Of a stretch of DNA of 64,000 bases, positions 33,072 to 45,602 are shown piece by piece. A program made the translations under genes and the position numbers. The notes beneath the pieces were generated by a model. It searched no databases and was not told where the DNA came from. It saw only the letters and a program-made list of their open reading frames with translations. The stretch is from Hetaerina americana. Its lineage: Eukaryota > Arthropoda > Insecta > Odonata > Calopterygidae. How positions within the stretch are numbered: position 1 is the first letter of the stretch; every line of letters starts with the position of its first letter. The stretch covers positions 1,491,245-1,555,244 of the forward strand of contig JAKTNV010000076.1 of NCBI GenBank assembly GCA_022747635.1. Direction: 5' to 3'.

Positions 33072-35949
33072 CATTTATATATACTAGAATGCTCACGTCG
33101 CGCGCAACCTCGAATGGAGTGAGGGAGGGCGGGAATCTTTCTTTGCCGGCTCCTCGCGTCGCTCTTGTCAGCGGTTGCTCATGATCATGCCATCGGGATA
33201 TACTACGTTTTAAGCCCTACTATGCGAGAGTGACTTTTAGTAGTGGTCACTCATTCGTTTATTACATCCCATACGTTACATTCATACATCTTTTGCTGTC
33301 CATTACGTCTCGCATGAATATCCCTTTCTGCACGACGCCAACAGAAGTTGTGATGATCGTGAACATATGAAATGTGTATTACCACGGGAATAATCGGGGC
33401 GAAGATTGCTTATATTCCATTTCATACCAATAACACAACGGTAAAGAAATCACCTGTAGATCCCAAAAGAGAAACCCTTAATTTGCGATTGCTGTCAAAG
33501 CAATCTCCAAATAAAAGTCCTTTCATCCCTTGCCGGATTCGCTTCATTAAGTTTAGAAATAATAAATTAATCTATTTATCTCACCGGTACAGTTCTAGTG
33601 ATTAGATAGACGCCTTCGACGCTAACAATCAAGACTGCTCCTTTCGTTGTTCTTATCGTCCTGCAGCTCCAGATGTTGTAGTTTCGTTTGGGGTGTTTCT
33701 GGAGGTATGCAGTTCTGTTTTTGCACTTAAGATTTGTGGCTGACGAGCCAAAAGTCCGTATTAATACTTCTCCAGCCGAAAAGACGGTGACACACGAGGC
33801 TAACTCATGCTTGTCTCTAGAGACTGAGCCGAAATAATTTTCGTATTTATTGGAATAAAGAGTAAAAAATAACGGATAACAATCCATTTTTGAAAATTAT
33901 TTGGCAAGGGCATACAAAATGCTCTCTTTTTTATCAACGACTTCGTCAAGCCAAACGTAGAGAAACAGTACAGGCATTATATGAATTTACTAACTGTTAG
34001 GTGTGTAGCATTTCGTTTATCGAAGTACTCGCGCTAAATTTCCACCGCCTATTCATTACTAATGAATATTCATTACTCTGGCGATTTAATACGGTTCAAG
34101 AAATGAAATTATAAGGCACATCTTGCTGCAAAAGGGAAACTTTCGGAGTTTATTCCTGGGCGAGCATCATTTAAAGTGAAAATTAGGAGAGATTGATAAA
34201 ATTTTATGCATTAAACGAATTTATATTAAATATTCACGAGGAAGGATAATTTATATGTCTCTCTGGTTTTTAGTTTTCAACTATGATGACATAAGCAGTA
34301 TTCTAAAAAGCAATTATGAACATTTACTTATTTCAAATGGCAGCATAAGCAACATTAAGTTAGAATCATTAGGACATTTCGGATGGTGGAAACTAAAAAT
34401 ATTCTTTTATTTGGAGATTTACCGTTAGAAATCCGTCTCAATACACTGGAAGAGGTATTTATAGTAAGACTAGCGATGGACTTAAGTGAAAGGGCTTTAC
34501 GAAACCGTTTTTCCCGCTAGAAAAACTAACTTCTGAATTCCCTCTGGGCACGGAATAAAACGAGAGTCGAGCGTCCAATTGGCTCTTCCGTATATAGTTT
34601 TTAATTAACGTCTTCCGCTTGAGGCGCAAAATTTAACATCAGAAACAAAGGAAGCGCTTTCACCAGAGCGTTGGAAGTTTTAAGCGCTTTAAATGATGTG
34701 GAAAGAATATCTTTCTTGGTTTCAGGTGTAAATCTGGGGTTACTATCGGATTTTCGTTGTAAAATGGGTGCTTCATAGTTGTCGACAATTTTATTTGTAG
34801 ACACTGCCGCCGGTTTCTCTTTAATGGCTTATTAAGATGAAAGTGGTAGAAGATGATGCCTTTCCCCGGTGAAAACGGTCTCAATGTGTGATAAATGTGT
34901 ATAAAAAATACGAAGGCTTCGGCTTCATGAAAGTGTAAGGAAGTGAGAAGCTATGAAGTTCGGTGCAGATTCAGCCACGAATGGAAAGCAGATGCCATGA
35001 CACGATAAAAAGGAATGGAAGATTAAGGCGTGAACATATGAAAATCCCAGGGCGTAACACTTCTGAGAAAGACTACTACTGATTTCGAGATAAAAAATCC
35101 GTGCCTTGTCTGTGTCAAAATTGACTCTGTTGCTCTCAACGATGCTTACTCAGTCATCCTTCAGCCAAGTTATCGAAGTGTATCCAATCGGATGATTATC
35201 AACAACATTTCTTATCACGTAGATGACTCCAAACAACAAAATAAAGTGTGCTCAACTATTCTGCTGCAATGCTTTCAACTCCATTTGATTCGAATAATTT
35301 TATTCCTACTCGTGGTCCTCTTCTTCTGCCTTCGCAAAATGAACCAGCGGAGTCTGCATCAGGCAGGACCCAAAACCTTCAACTCTAAGGTTATTGGGAG
35401 AGCACAGTACCAACATGATAAACAAGGATGACTGGAAGGAGGGTTATAATAAAAATGTTGGTTAGGCTCTATCACCAAGACTCTTTAATGCTAGAATTTT
35501 GATATTCCATACCCCATTGCATCAGTGGAGTTTTAGAACCTAGGCACATTATAACATTTTTTTTACATTTGTTTAGTCGTCGCCAAGAAGGTTCCATTAC
35601 TTGTACCTGTAGTTGATGTAAAATTGTCAGCCATGTTACTTATTTTCAGAATCTAATTTTCAACCAAGTAAATTAATTGTAGTAATAATACCAACGAATC
35701 GCCTCGGAATGCGTATGCTCGAACGTTCGAGTGAGTTCAGCAAGTCAACTGTTATACTAATCAATGTACCCTACTCAGCAGCACTTAAAAGTGGTAGACT
35801 CCAACCATGGATTGGCACCAACGTATCAGACAGTCTTTCCTCAATGTCGGGCACTACAAGTCTTTCACCGAAAATTTCCTACGTTTCTAATAAATAATTG
35901 AATGATTTACAAAGTAGTTCTATTATATTAGGCAAAGAAACATTACGCG
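33072..35949. other. No gene or repeat recognised
   Basis: AT-rich sequence inside the probable CDO1 intron. A 14-bp palindrome, CTCGAACGTTCGAG, lies at 35,718-35,731. Confidence 0.5.
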
Positions 35950-36172
35950 TGTGGAATTCGTGGAGAAGAAACAATTACCACTACCCTCGCCTATTCGCAC
36001 AATTGGATAGAGCCAGTTCCTTTTCCTGAGCCGCCTATGGTTTCTCAGGAAGATAAGGTACGTACAGCTTGGGTGAAGCTGAGGGTGCCCAGACGCGTGC
36101 CCGAGAATCGATTGAACCCGGACCCTCTGGTAATCAGTTCAAAGCTCTATCCACTGGACCGCCATGTACATT
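35950..36172 (-). mobile_element. SINE family S1 copy
   Basis: On the minus strand the head reads GCGGTCCAGTGGATAGAGCT then ACCAGAGGGTCCGGGTTCAA. The body contains GGCACCCTCAGCTTCACCCA, GAGAAACCATAGGCGGC and AGGAAAAGGAACTGGC, matching the copies at 9,058 and 19,967. Both A and B boxes are present. The copy is diverged and its 3' tail is unclear. Confidence 0.75.
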
Positions 36173-39100
36173 GGTAGATAAATCTTGAAAACAATAAATA
36201 TGCCAGCTACCCCTACACAAATCTAGTATTTTAAACAAGGAAAAAATTAGTGCCGAATACGTAAGAAACAGAGAAAATGTAACCATGACACCTTAAAAAT
36301 AGGTAATGGGGGTTAGGATAGGTTAATTATATGTTGCTACCTAAATTGTTACTAAAGAGATCTACGCAGTTTATAATACCTAATGATTCTGTTAGAGTGA
36401 TGTGGGTCGCAGCTTATTTTTTTTCGTATTTCTCTCGTAAAAAAACCTCTTCAACCTATCCGTTTGCAATCAATCCCACTCTAGTCGTAAATACTCGTTT
36501 CCTTGTCTTCCACAATAAAACGACAGAGCGCCGTCATTGGTATTTATGTTGATCCCTGACATATCGTGGGAAGATGAAATTTTAAACCTATTGAGTTTTA
36601 ATTTTCTTAAACTTGATCTCTTTATGTCATTTAACTGATCACTCCACCGGTATAAAGCAGGATTAGTATTATGATCTATTATTTAAATATAAAAAAATGA
36701 TACCTGTTTACATATGATTAAACGTCTAATGTAACCTACCATCAGGGAGCGATCCTAAATCTAGTTCCTCTAATAATCTATAATTGCGCTACCAAGGTTA
36801 CCTTGCATCATTTTACAAATCTAAATACATTGCGCTGCGCTGAGTCATAAAATTCAGGAAGGTGCAGGTAAATAAGTCAGCAGTTAACTTACTTGAAAAC
36901 GATGAAGATAAAAAATATCACCAGCAGCTTAGAAAAATTTAAATACATTAGCCTCTGTTTTTCAAAGCGTTTTCAACAAATTCACACCCAATATGTCCGA
37001 TAGTCTACTTTATCAGATCCTCCAATTGATCCCTGAAATGGAAAGTTCACGTAGCATAATAAAATGCCTTCTGAAAACCAGTGACCCTAATAAATCTTCT
37101 GGATCACTAAGAATTCGGCCACTATATCAGAAAAACAGGAAGCCCAGCTCATCGTTGCCACTAAAACTGAGCGCCAGCCATCTTGCTCCAGTCATCCCAA
37201 ATTCAGAACATTTTCTGAGTTGGCGCCAATGGGATCATTAGCTTCCAAAACTCGAAAAAAATTGGAATTACTTCCCCTCTTACATTTGTAAACATACCTA
37301 TTTACGCAACCTTCCAACGGTAAATATCTTTAATGAGGCCATAGTGTAAAGGTTAGTGATGCAACGAAAAAGTTAACGGCATCACATATTATCGATGAAG
37401 CCGTCATCAGATGTTAAAAATTATGAAATACAATAAACAATATGCAGTGGTTCCTTTCATTTCTTTTGAGTGTTTCCCAAATCAGGCACTTGGAAAATGA
37501 CTTTAGATTTATGGAAAAACTAAATACCACCCGACTTAATCTTCCGTTTGGCTACTGTGATTTCAGTTTAAACATTTTTTTTCACTCGTGACTTCATTTT
37601 GATGGCTGTCCTCAGGGTCTTTTAAGGCAAATGGATTAAGAAGTGTAAATGTAGCTTTAAATGGTAAAAATCTATTTACCATTTTGCGATTAATTTGGCA
37701 ATATCTTTCTCTGAATTTTCTCTCCCTTCATAATCTCTCTAAAAAGAATGATATCTTACCACTGCGCAACATTTCGAAGTAAATATAAGTAATACTTAAA
37801 TAAACTTGCAGAAGAACACTCTTGAAAGGCGGATGAAAACCGTCTCTTAATTACCAAACCACCATCAGTGCTTCATCCCAATCTTCCTTCATTGGTCTCC
37901 TCGATTATTCTTCATATCCGAAGAGTAACAGTGATTTCCTTTGCCTTTTCCCCTCGTGCCTTATCTCTTCATAGGAATTAGATAATGGACTTCTTTTAGC
38001 GATGTTTGACAAAACCTTTCTTCTGTCGACACCCTATATTTCGCGAGGATAATAGGCTTCCTTTTTTCATTTATTCTGCTTAGTTGCACTAATATCTCAT
38101 TGGATTCTCCCAAATCAACTTAATATAGTGTTTTACATTATAGCCGTGTTAAAATCGTAATATTTCCACTAATCCATTCTTGCTTATATTTTTCGAGGAT
38201 CTAACGGCTTCTATTATGTTGTATGATGAGCAAGGGAAATTCTCTGATCGTTCGTCCAGGATATATGTTTAACATACCGTATAAGTTGTGTACTGTTCAT
38301 TTTTTGGTGGTTTATCCTGTTTGCTTTTATTACGTGATGAGTTTTGCCTTTGGAAAATACGGTGCCGTCGCATTCGACCATTTTCCGTTAATGTATTTAG
38401 TGTATTCTTTTCTTGGACATATCCTCGGGGATAAACAATAAACGATAATGAGCAGATACGAGAAATATACACATCAGGAGAAAATGGTAAAGGAGAAATG
38501 AAGCAGGTGACTCCCGCATTTATGAATGAAGAAATCTTGAGAAAAGTAAATGCTGACTGAAAATATTCGTATTAAACGAAACTCGCGTGAATCTCTCGTA
38601 CTTTTTTTTTATTTTACCCATTGAAATGGAGAGCCAAGTATGAATTTCATAGTAATGAATAATTTTTTGATTGAAAGTCTTTCTACCATCATGTACGTAT
38701 ATCACTATGAAATTCCTCCCATTTCAGGGAAAGGTTAAATTTTCTACTATGATTTGTTGCGTGTGCATAAAAATTTGTTGCCAATCTTCCTACAGAGATT
38801 TCCTGCATGGATCGCTATCCTAGGAGAGAAATTACACCCTTCCACGTGTTTGCCCCCTTCGATTTCCATCGCATTCCATCTCTATTCGGAATTTAGCTGG
38901 CCTTTTCCCTTTGTTTTATTTCTTTTCCTCGGTCTATCCCTTAGGATCACATTCATAGTGTGTTTTACACGGAGAAGGCTACGTTTTCGCAGGCCTTACG
39001 GCAGAAACAGGAAGGACTTAGGTAAACACGCAATTACTGATATCACTCGGGTGAGTTAGACCTTTGTGAATCACACTCACTCGTTCAGGGTTTACAAGGA

Positions 39101-39939
39101 TTCCTCCTATGTAAGTATGTACACATGGATTGGAAGCCAGTATACTCGCCCGTTGGAAGTGGATATGTCAAGTCGCACTGGGATATTTTAATCAGCTCCT
39201 TTGACATTGACGTGTAGAGACCATTCCTCTTTGGGTTTCGGCATACGTAAAAAAGCCATTCAAGGTGAGCCAGTTCCTTGACACACTCGATGCATCGCAA
39301 GGGTCGAAGACGATGAACATTTCCTCCGAAGACAGTCGATATTGTATACAAGAGGTGCGTAATCAGACGCAATGTGTTGGAAAAGCTCTGTGAGGGCGAC
39401 ATTTTCGCGCGCATTTCATTACACGCGAGACCTCTATTGTAAGGGCGTCTGTAGGAGGTTGCATCGAGATGTCAAGTGTATGTAATTTTGATAGCATGTA
39501 CTCAATTCGTAGTCATAATTGCACTCTGACAAATGACGATGATAACATGGAATCAATCCATGTTGGCTTTCATAAAATTTGGGATCAAATATCAAAGATG
39601 TCATTCATGCTCTCATGGCAGCGATGGACGACCACCAGAGGAATTATGAATTGATGGCACAGAGATGCATGTCGTTCCCACGAAAACGGATATAATGCGC
39701 GCAATTATGCAACAGTTTTAATGGTGTTAACATATCATCACCTACCTGTTTTTGTTCGTATTATGTTAACTAATTTGTCGGGAAAGCAGCCAAAAACCTC
39801 TTTGTTTCATAAATTTCTTCTCTTAGCCCCAAACTAATGTGACGCAAAAAAATCGTCAAACCCCATGCTACATACAATGACTTATTCTTTGGCTCTGTAT
39901 TTATTCTACTTCCTTTGATTCAATCCAAATTGCCTATTC
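36173..39939. other. No gene recognised
   Basis: AT-rich probable intron. The short frames at 38,754-39,059 (+) and 39,085-39,414 (-) have no recognisable domain. Confidence 0.5.
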
Positions 39940-41690
39940 CCCTGTCCTCCCTCTACCTCGCTTTCTCAGCATTCTACTTTACGAGTATAGAGTCGTCTTC
40001 AGCACCCCATTGTCAGCATCTCTTTCATCCACCTGTCCTGCCTTCTTCGAATTTCTCTCAAGAGCTGTCCCACTTCCCCAACATTCCTTGAACTTCATGT
40101 TTTGTTTTCCTCTCCGTCCATTTTATTTTCGCCATTCTTCTCCTTACCCACATCTCAAGAGCCTCCAACCTACACATCCACTTTCTTCAAAGACCAAGTT
40201 TCCAAGCCACAAAACTAAGTGACGTATTTAGGTTTTCACTAATCTGTTCGTTACGTCTGGTGTTTTCATCAACTTCCACCTCTTTGTAAACGTTTCTTTA
40301 CGTAAATCATTTCTTCTTTCAATGTCCCCACAACTCTGCCCACCCTCACAAAATACTTCCCAAATAACTGTTTTACCTGCTCTAGTTTACCTCCCCAATT
40401 TCAATTTTTATCGTAGCCTTCCCATTTCTTGAGAATGTTCTTTCATTCTTTTCCTTATGTTTAATCCTATCCCATACCTATCACACTGATTCTGTAATAT
40501 CCAAGTAATAGTAGTAACCCTTTGGCTGACTGCCTTACTAATGTTTTATCTTCCGCGGATCTAACTAATTTGAAGAGTGCCCCACCTAATTTCACTCCCG
40601 CCTACAGCCTCTACCATGCTTTACGTACTATTTCCTCCGCATATAAATTGAACGAGCAAGTGATAATAGATACCTCTGCGTAGCACTGCCCATCTCACCA
40701 TTCGCTATCCGCATCTGTGCAGTCTCAAACTCGTATAGGTACTTTTATACAGGTTTCGGATAAGTTGCCTATCTCTCCAGTCCACTCCTATCTTCTGCAA
40801 AATGTTCATTAATTGTTCGCACTTTACTCTGTTGAACGCCTTCTCAAAATCCACGAAGCATCTTGTTTTTGCACTGAGCTAATTCATATTAGTAGCCTCA
40901 TTACTGCTGTCGCATCACGCCTACCCCGTGCCATTTCAAACCCAAATTGATCTCCTAAGTACTCATCTGCCATCTTCTCCGTCCTTTTTAGATAATCATA
41001 AGTAATACCTTTGCAGCGAGTGAAATCAAATTTACACTCCTATTGCCGTCAGATAATGCTGATTTTCCCATTTTTGGGATAGCATCAATATTGTTCTTGC
41101 CAATTCTTCCGGCCAAATTCCTCCCTCCCGAATGCTCGAATGAGCCCATAAAAATTTTTCCTTCCTCGTTTTCCTAAATTTTAAAGAATTTATGCGGGGA
41201 TTTTAAGTATTCCCACAGCCTTATCAATTACATTTCCTTTAATCTTCTCTTATCTTCCAATCAACCATTCCTGGTCCTAAGCTATTCTTATCATCACCAT
41301 ATTTGCTTCCTTATCCAAAATCCCCTGTCTATTATCTTTATCATAAAATTCCTCTAAATATTCTTTCCATCTTGTCAGAATTTCTCCTTCTGTGATTAAC
41401 ATTTTATCTGTTACATCTTTCATAGTGTAAACGGAATTTATATTATTTCATCATGACAGTTCCTTCACCTTTCTGCTTACCGCGTCCATTTTGTCGTCTC
41501 TGTAAACTCATATTTCCTCGCACTGTTCTTTCCACGTTGTTTCCTTTATCCTAACTAAGTCTCGCTCCAGTCTTTTTAGTAAACTCCGTGTGTAAGTTTT
41601 TACAAACCGCTGCTTTATTTTTCCTTATAAGTTCTATTTAAAGTTAGTAGTCGTCTGGCTGGTGCTATTCTAACTAAATACCCCCATGTG
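39940..41690 (-). pseudogene. Family L LINE, 5'-truncated and decayed
   Basis: About 1.75 kb of ORF2 on the minus strand, full of stops and shifts. From the 5' side (41,690 down) fragments read KAAVCKNLHTEF, then DKMLITEGEILTRWKEYLEE. Next come PKMGKSALSD and LISLAAKVLLMII, the reverse-transcriptase fingers. Motif A is VDFEKAFNRVK near 40,858, followed by VDWRDRQLIRNLYKS. A broken motif B/C region lies near 40,560-40,700. The 3' tail at 39,940-40,230 matches those at 7,960 and 55,690. There is no endonuclease domain, so the copy is 5'-truncated, the usual outcome of LINE insertion. It is older than the fragment at 2,171, judging from the density of breaks. Confidence 0.75.
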
Positions 41691-42680
41691 TTTATATTAT
41701 CGTAGCCTGAATAGCAAAACTCTTCCACTTTTGTAAATTATAGTCAAAGCAATTACGGAACATAAAAAACATCGAACTAAATCTTATTTTGCAGTGGCAA
41801 TGGAGAAAGCACATTCTCTTCAGAAATATCAACGAACATTAAACCTCTAGGGCCTCGTATGGACCAAAGTCAATAATTCTTATTTATTATGTCGTGAATT
41901 CGTCGAGGTGTCTTTACCCAGGGAAATTAAAACATTAACTCAAAAGAGTTTTTTTCGAAATTGGTCACAAAAATGTTCTCTCTCTAAAAGATGAATTTTC
42001 AATTCATTGAAGTGTCTTAGGGTACTTGAAAGTAGACCTGCAAGGGCAATGAATGATTTTCACAACAATCATCGATACAACTCTAGCGGAAGATCCTTAG
42101 TTCTGGTAAGAAAGAATGACATTTGGCGATGAGAATGCTTGGAAGTACACTTTTCTGAACGCATGTAAAAAAAAGAATCGAAATATGAACGTAAAAGGAA
42201 AGAGAACCAAACAGATACAAGGTATGGAAATAAATGTAAATGAATCAACATTTTTTCGATCGTTCATTTCAGATCGTATCTATGAATTGGGTAAAGTTCA
42301 AGGATGCGCTGCATATAATTAATACTAAATATAGGATGAGACATCTTACTTTGCTTTCATAGAAAAGAAAAAACATAACGTTAGCAGGGAACACTTTCGT
42401 GTTGGCGAGTAAAAGCTTGTATGAGTGAAAACCACCGCGTAATCCTGAGGCTGGAATTAATGAAGCGCTTCAGAAGTAAAAAAGTGTTGACTCATAATTG
42501 AGAAACATGCCTGATTTTCGTGTAAATCACTGACACTTCCACGTTTAGTGGAATTCTACTTCCACGTTCGGAGAGAAAGTTACGTAGAAAATGAAGATAA
42601 GCATTGTCCATCAACTAAGCTATGTACTCACACTTCCAAAATTGCTATAATCGGCTCTTAAACAATAAGGTTCAGTGAAA
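41691..42680. other. No gene recognised
   Basis: AT-rich probable intron sequence. Short frames near 42,069-42,322 on both strands are composition artefacts. Confidence 0.5.
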
Positions 42681-43302
42681 CTTCCGTTTTCCTAGCTGTA
42701 TATTAAAACCTGAACATTACTCATCCAGAAAAAGATTAAAGTTGGAAATTTTCCTTATCCATTATCAAGGCAAGGTCCTTATTTTAAATATTTTTGGTAC
42801 ATTCACAATGGAATATTATCTGAGGTACTACCACACTGACGTCAATGATTAATCAGGCATAATTAAGCAAGTTAGTTACAATAATGATATATCTAAAAAT
42901 GCTCTCTTTGAGTGTGAAAAATGCTGTCTGGTTAACAACAGTATATACTATTATTGCATAATTTTCACTTTTGACCTCAAAATAGATCTTCCGTTTTCCT
43001 AGCTGTATATTGAAACCTGAACATTACTCATCCAGAAAAAGATTAAAGTTGGAAATTTTCCTTATCCATTATCAAGGCAAGGTCCTTATTTTAAATATTT
43101 TTGGTACATTCACAATGGAATATTATCTGAGGTACTACCACACTGACGTCAATGATTAATCAAGCATAATCAAGCAAGTTAGTTACAATAATGATATATC
43201 TAAAAATGATCTCTTTGAGTGTGAAAAATGCTGTCTGGTTAACAACAGTATACTATATACTATTATTGCATAAGTTTCACTTTTGACCTCAAAATAGATC
43301 TT
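42681..43302. repeat. Tandem duplication, period 307 bp
   Basis: Two head-to-tail copies begin CTTCCGTTTTCCTAGCTGTA at 42,681 and 42,988. By eye they differ at about five substitutions and one 5-nt insertion in a TATAC repeat, so the duplication is fairly recent. No transposon features are visible and no coding content is seen in either copy. Confidence 0.95.
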
Positions 43303-43997
43303 TCTCTTTAACTTAGCTCTGCGTTATCCTTATATCTTCAGTTTCAGATAAATCGATACTTAATTGATTAATGATAAAAGAAATACACTTTGGTTACATG
43401 TAAATTCAATTTTTTTAAATCATTCGACTCGTGTCAAACCTCGATCTTCAAATTACTTTCCATGTGCTTTCACAAGTTACATTTCTAAAACGTAATGTTC
43501 ACCACTGAATGTAGATGAGTCCTAATTATCCTCCTTTTACCTCTTTTATATTCGTATTATCTGTCAACATTATAATCTTTTACTCTCATATTTTAACATA
43601 TTCATACGTAAACCGTAATCACGGTGACGAGTAGGCTGCCCGTGTCGATCTTTTTGCACAAGGTATACTATATTTTATATTTCTCCAAGCTAAATGGACC
43701 CGTGTCAGCTTGAGTTCATCATGAAAATGTAAACCAATAACGTTATATTACCGCCTAGAGAGGGAGTTTTCAACATTATTCTGGTTAACTACGCTTTTAC
43801 TAAAACAAAGTACTCCCCATGCCTATATTTTTAATCAATAACTGATGCAAACACTCTTAGAACTAGTTGGTTCCTCCTTTATATTTTCGGCACTTTGAAA
43901 TTGGTCATGGCCATTTATTAAAAAAAATACTTAATCAATATGATGTCAAACTAAACTCTTGTTACAACCAATCATGCATTCATTTAATGTATTCAAT

Positions 43998-44040
43998 CGC
44001 TAATGGTAATGCGATTTTGGAAATCGCCTTACCATTAGCG
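43998..44040. repeat. 20-bp inverted repeat, 3-nt loop, one mismatch
   Basis: Arms at 43,998-44,017 (CGCTAATGGTAATGCGATTT) and 44,021-44,040 pair at 19 of 20 positions around TGG. The plan matches the perfect hairpin at 7,850-7,900. Confidence 0.9.
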
Positions 44041-44934
44041 CTTTTCATGGCATCTGGGATTTTCTCATTCCCGCATGGCATCATATATAGACGAGAAAAG
44101 CTCTAGCCTGCGGAGATTACGGAAACCATAATATCCGTTTCAGCATTCCATATCCCCAAGCAAAGGCTACAAATTCCAGGCGAATGGCTTAGGAAACAAC
44201 ATTTGTCGTTATTCTGGGAAAATAACCCACTAAACTACTTACGCGTATTACTACGTCTTAGCAGCCCCCTTTAAACTTCTTCAAGTTTTTGGTTCTTCTC
44301 GCAGATTCATGAAATCTTTTATGCTTGCAATTACCCATATCATTAATCGGAATAATTTTTAATTTATATCATACGAAATGATTCTTATCTGAAAGATATT
44401 GCTACTCCCTACAACACACTCCGCACAAACAACCCCCGGAAATAAATGCATATACATACAGATGCAGAATGTTAAAATATGTATAGAGGAGATAATTTCG
44501 TGACTTCATAGCAAGGTCCACTCGATTTGAATAGTTTTAGGATTGCGCCGTATATCCCATGTGATTATACGCCTAATCTGCAAAATAGTCCGAAATAGTC
44601 TCCTCCGCTGACTGATTCTTCGAATTGATTGTTCGGAGTCATATCACCTGAGAAGGATGAGTTAGTTGAAGGCTTAAGTTGATTGCTGCTACCTGCGCAG
44701 CTATTAAAGAGGAAAGGCCGCTTAGCAGAGCATTTCGAGATGCTCGTACACATTTCATTTACAGCGCATTCAATTAATTATCTTCCTGGTTGAGTCACTT
44801 AATAATTTACGTTTAAATTTAGGAGTTTCTTATGAGCAGTTGATTTTGAAATGAATTTTGACCATTTTCCAGTCATTTAATCGGCACTATTGAGGTTGAA
44901 AATATTTTTCATAGGTTTAACATTCATCTACTCT
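44041..44934. other. No gene recognised
   Basis: AT-rich, with no coding signal or transposon end seen. Confidence 0.5.
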
Positions 44935-45602
44935 ACATCTACTCAATACCCCGCAAGCCGCCGCAAGGGCGTGTGGCGGGGGGTGCTAGGACACCACCCA
45001 TAATTTAGAAAAGAAAAATAATTAAAAAAAAAATCGCATGCAATAACGACAAAATCATATATAAAAAAAAAACATGGCATACATTCATGCATGAACACTT
45101 ACACCCCACACACATGCAAACACTCAAACTACCAACTAACATACACATGCACCTGAAAGTATACCTAACATCTCTATAGTGTTTAATTTTGTTCCGACTT
45201 GTAAATTCAAAGTTTTTAATATTTCTAAAGTGACTTCGGTTTCTTGCTATTATGATTACTGATTGTTCGGGGAAAGAATGAGTATTTGTACCTATCTGTC
45301 TTGGAATCTATCTCCCTTAGTTTATCTTTGTGGTCTGATCTACCTAAGTAGTGTGGGGCCATTATAATTCCTTCAGTGTCATATTTAAACTCGTTTGTTC
45401 TGAACCTTTCTAAAAGTCTAAGCCTCGCTTGTTCTCTCCGCACTTCAAGTGGTTCCCAGCCTAAATCCCCTAAGAGACCTGTCACACTTGTGTTTTTATC
45501 ATAACAATTTTTAACAAATCTAGCGGATTTTCTCTGGACTTTATCTAATTCTTTTTGCCAAATTTTCTCCCACGGATCCCAAATACTTGCGGCATATTCC
45601 AA
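44935..45602 (-). pseudogene. CR1/Jockey-like LINE, C-terminus and 3' UTR
   Basis: The minus strand has an open reading frame from 45,602 to 45,225. It starts MEYAASIWDPWEKIWQKELD and continues VQRKSARFVKN, LGWEPLEVRREQARLRLLE, TDRYKYSFFPRTI and a stop. This is the conserved C-terminal tail after the reverse transcriptase of CR1/Jockey-superfamily LINEs. About 270 nt of 3' untranslated sequence follows. It ends with a hairpin motif that on the plus strand reads ACCCCGCAAGCCGCCGCAAG then GGCGTGTGGCGGGG (44,948-44,982) and a CTACATCTACT edge at about 44,932. The reverse-transcriptase domain is absent (5' truncation). The frame is open for 125 residues, making this the youngest copy of the family here. 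Confidence 0.8.

Noticed and set aside
33072..33184. ARNL-like codons just after the CDO1 donor (near 33,100), resembling the expected next residues TRNL
   Set aside because: The surrounding codons do not continue the family (no VD-x-GNGK), a stop intervenes in the read-through frame, and a donor precedes it.
35718..35731. 14-bp palindrome resembling a heat-shock element (GAAnnTTC)
   Set aside because: A single short site with no gene start nearby; likely chance.
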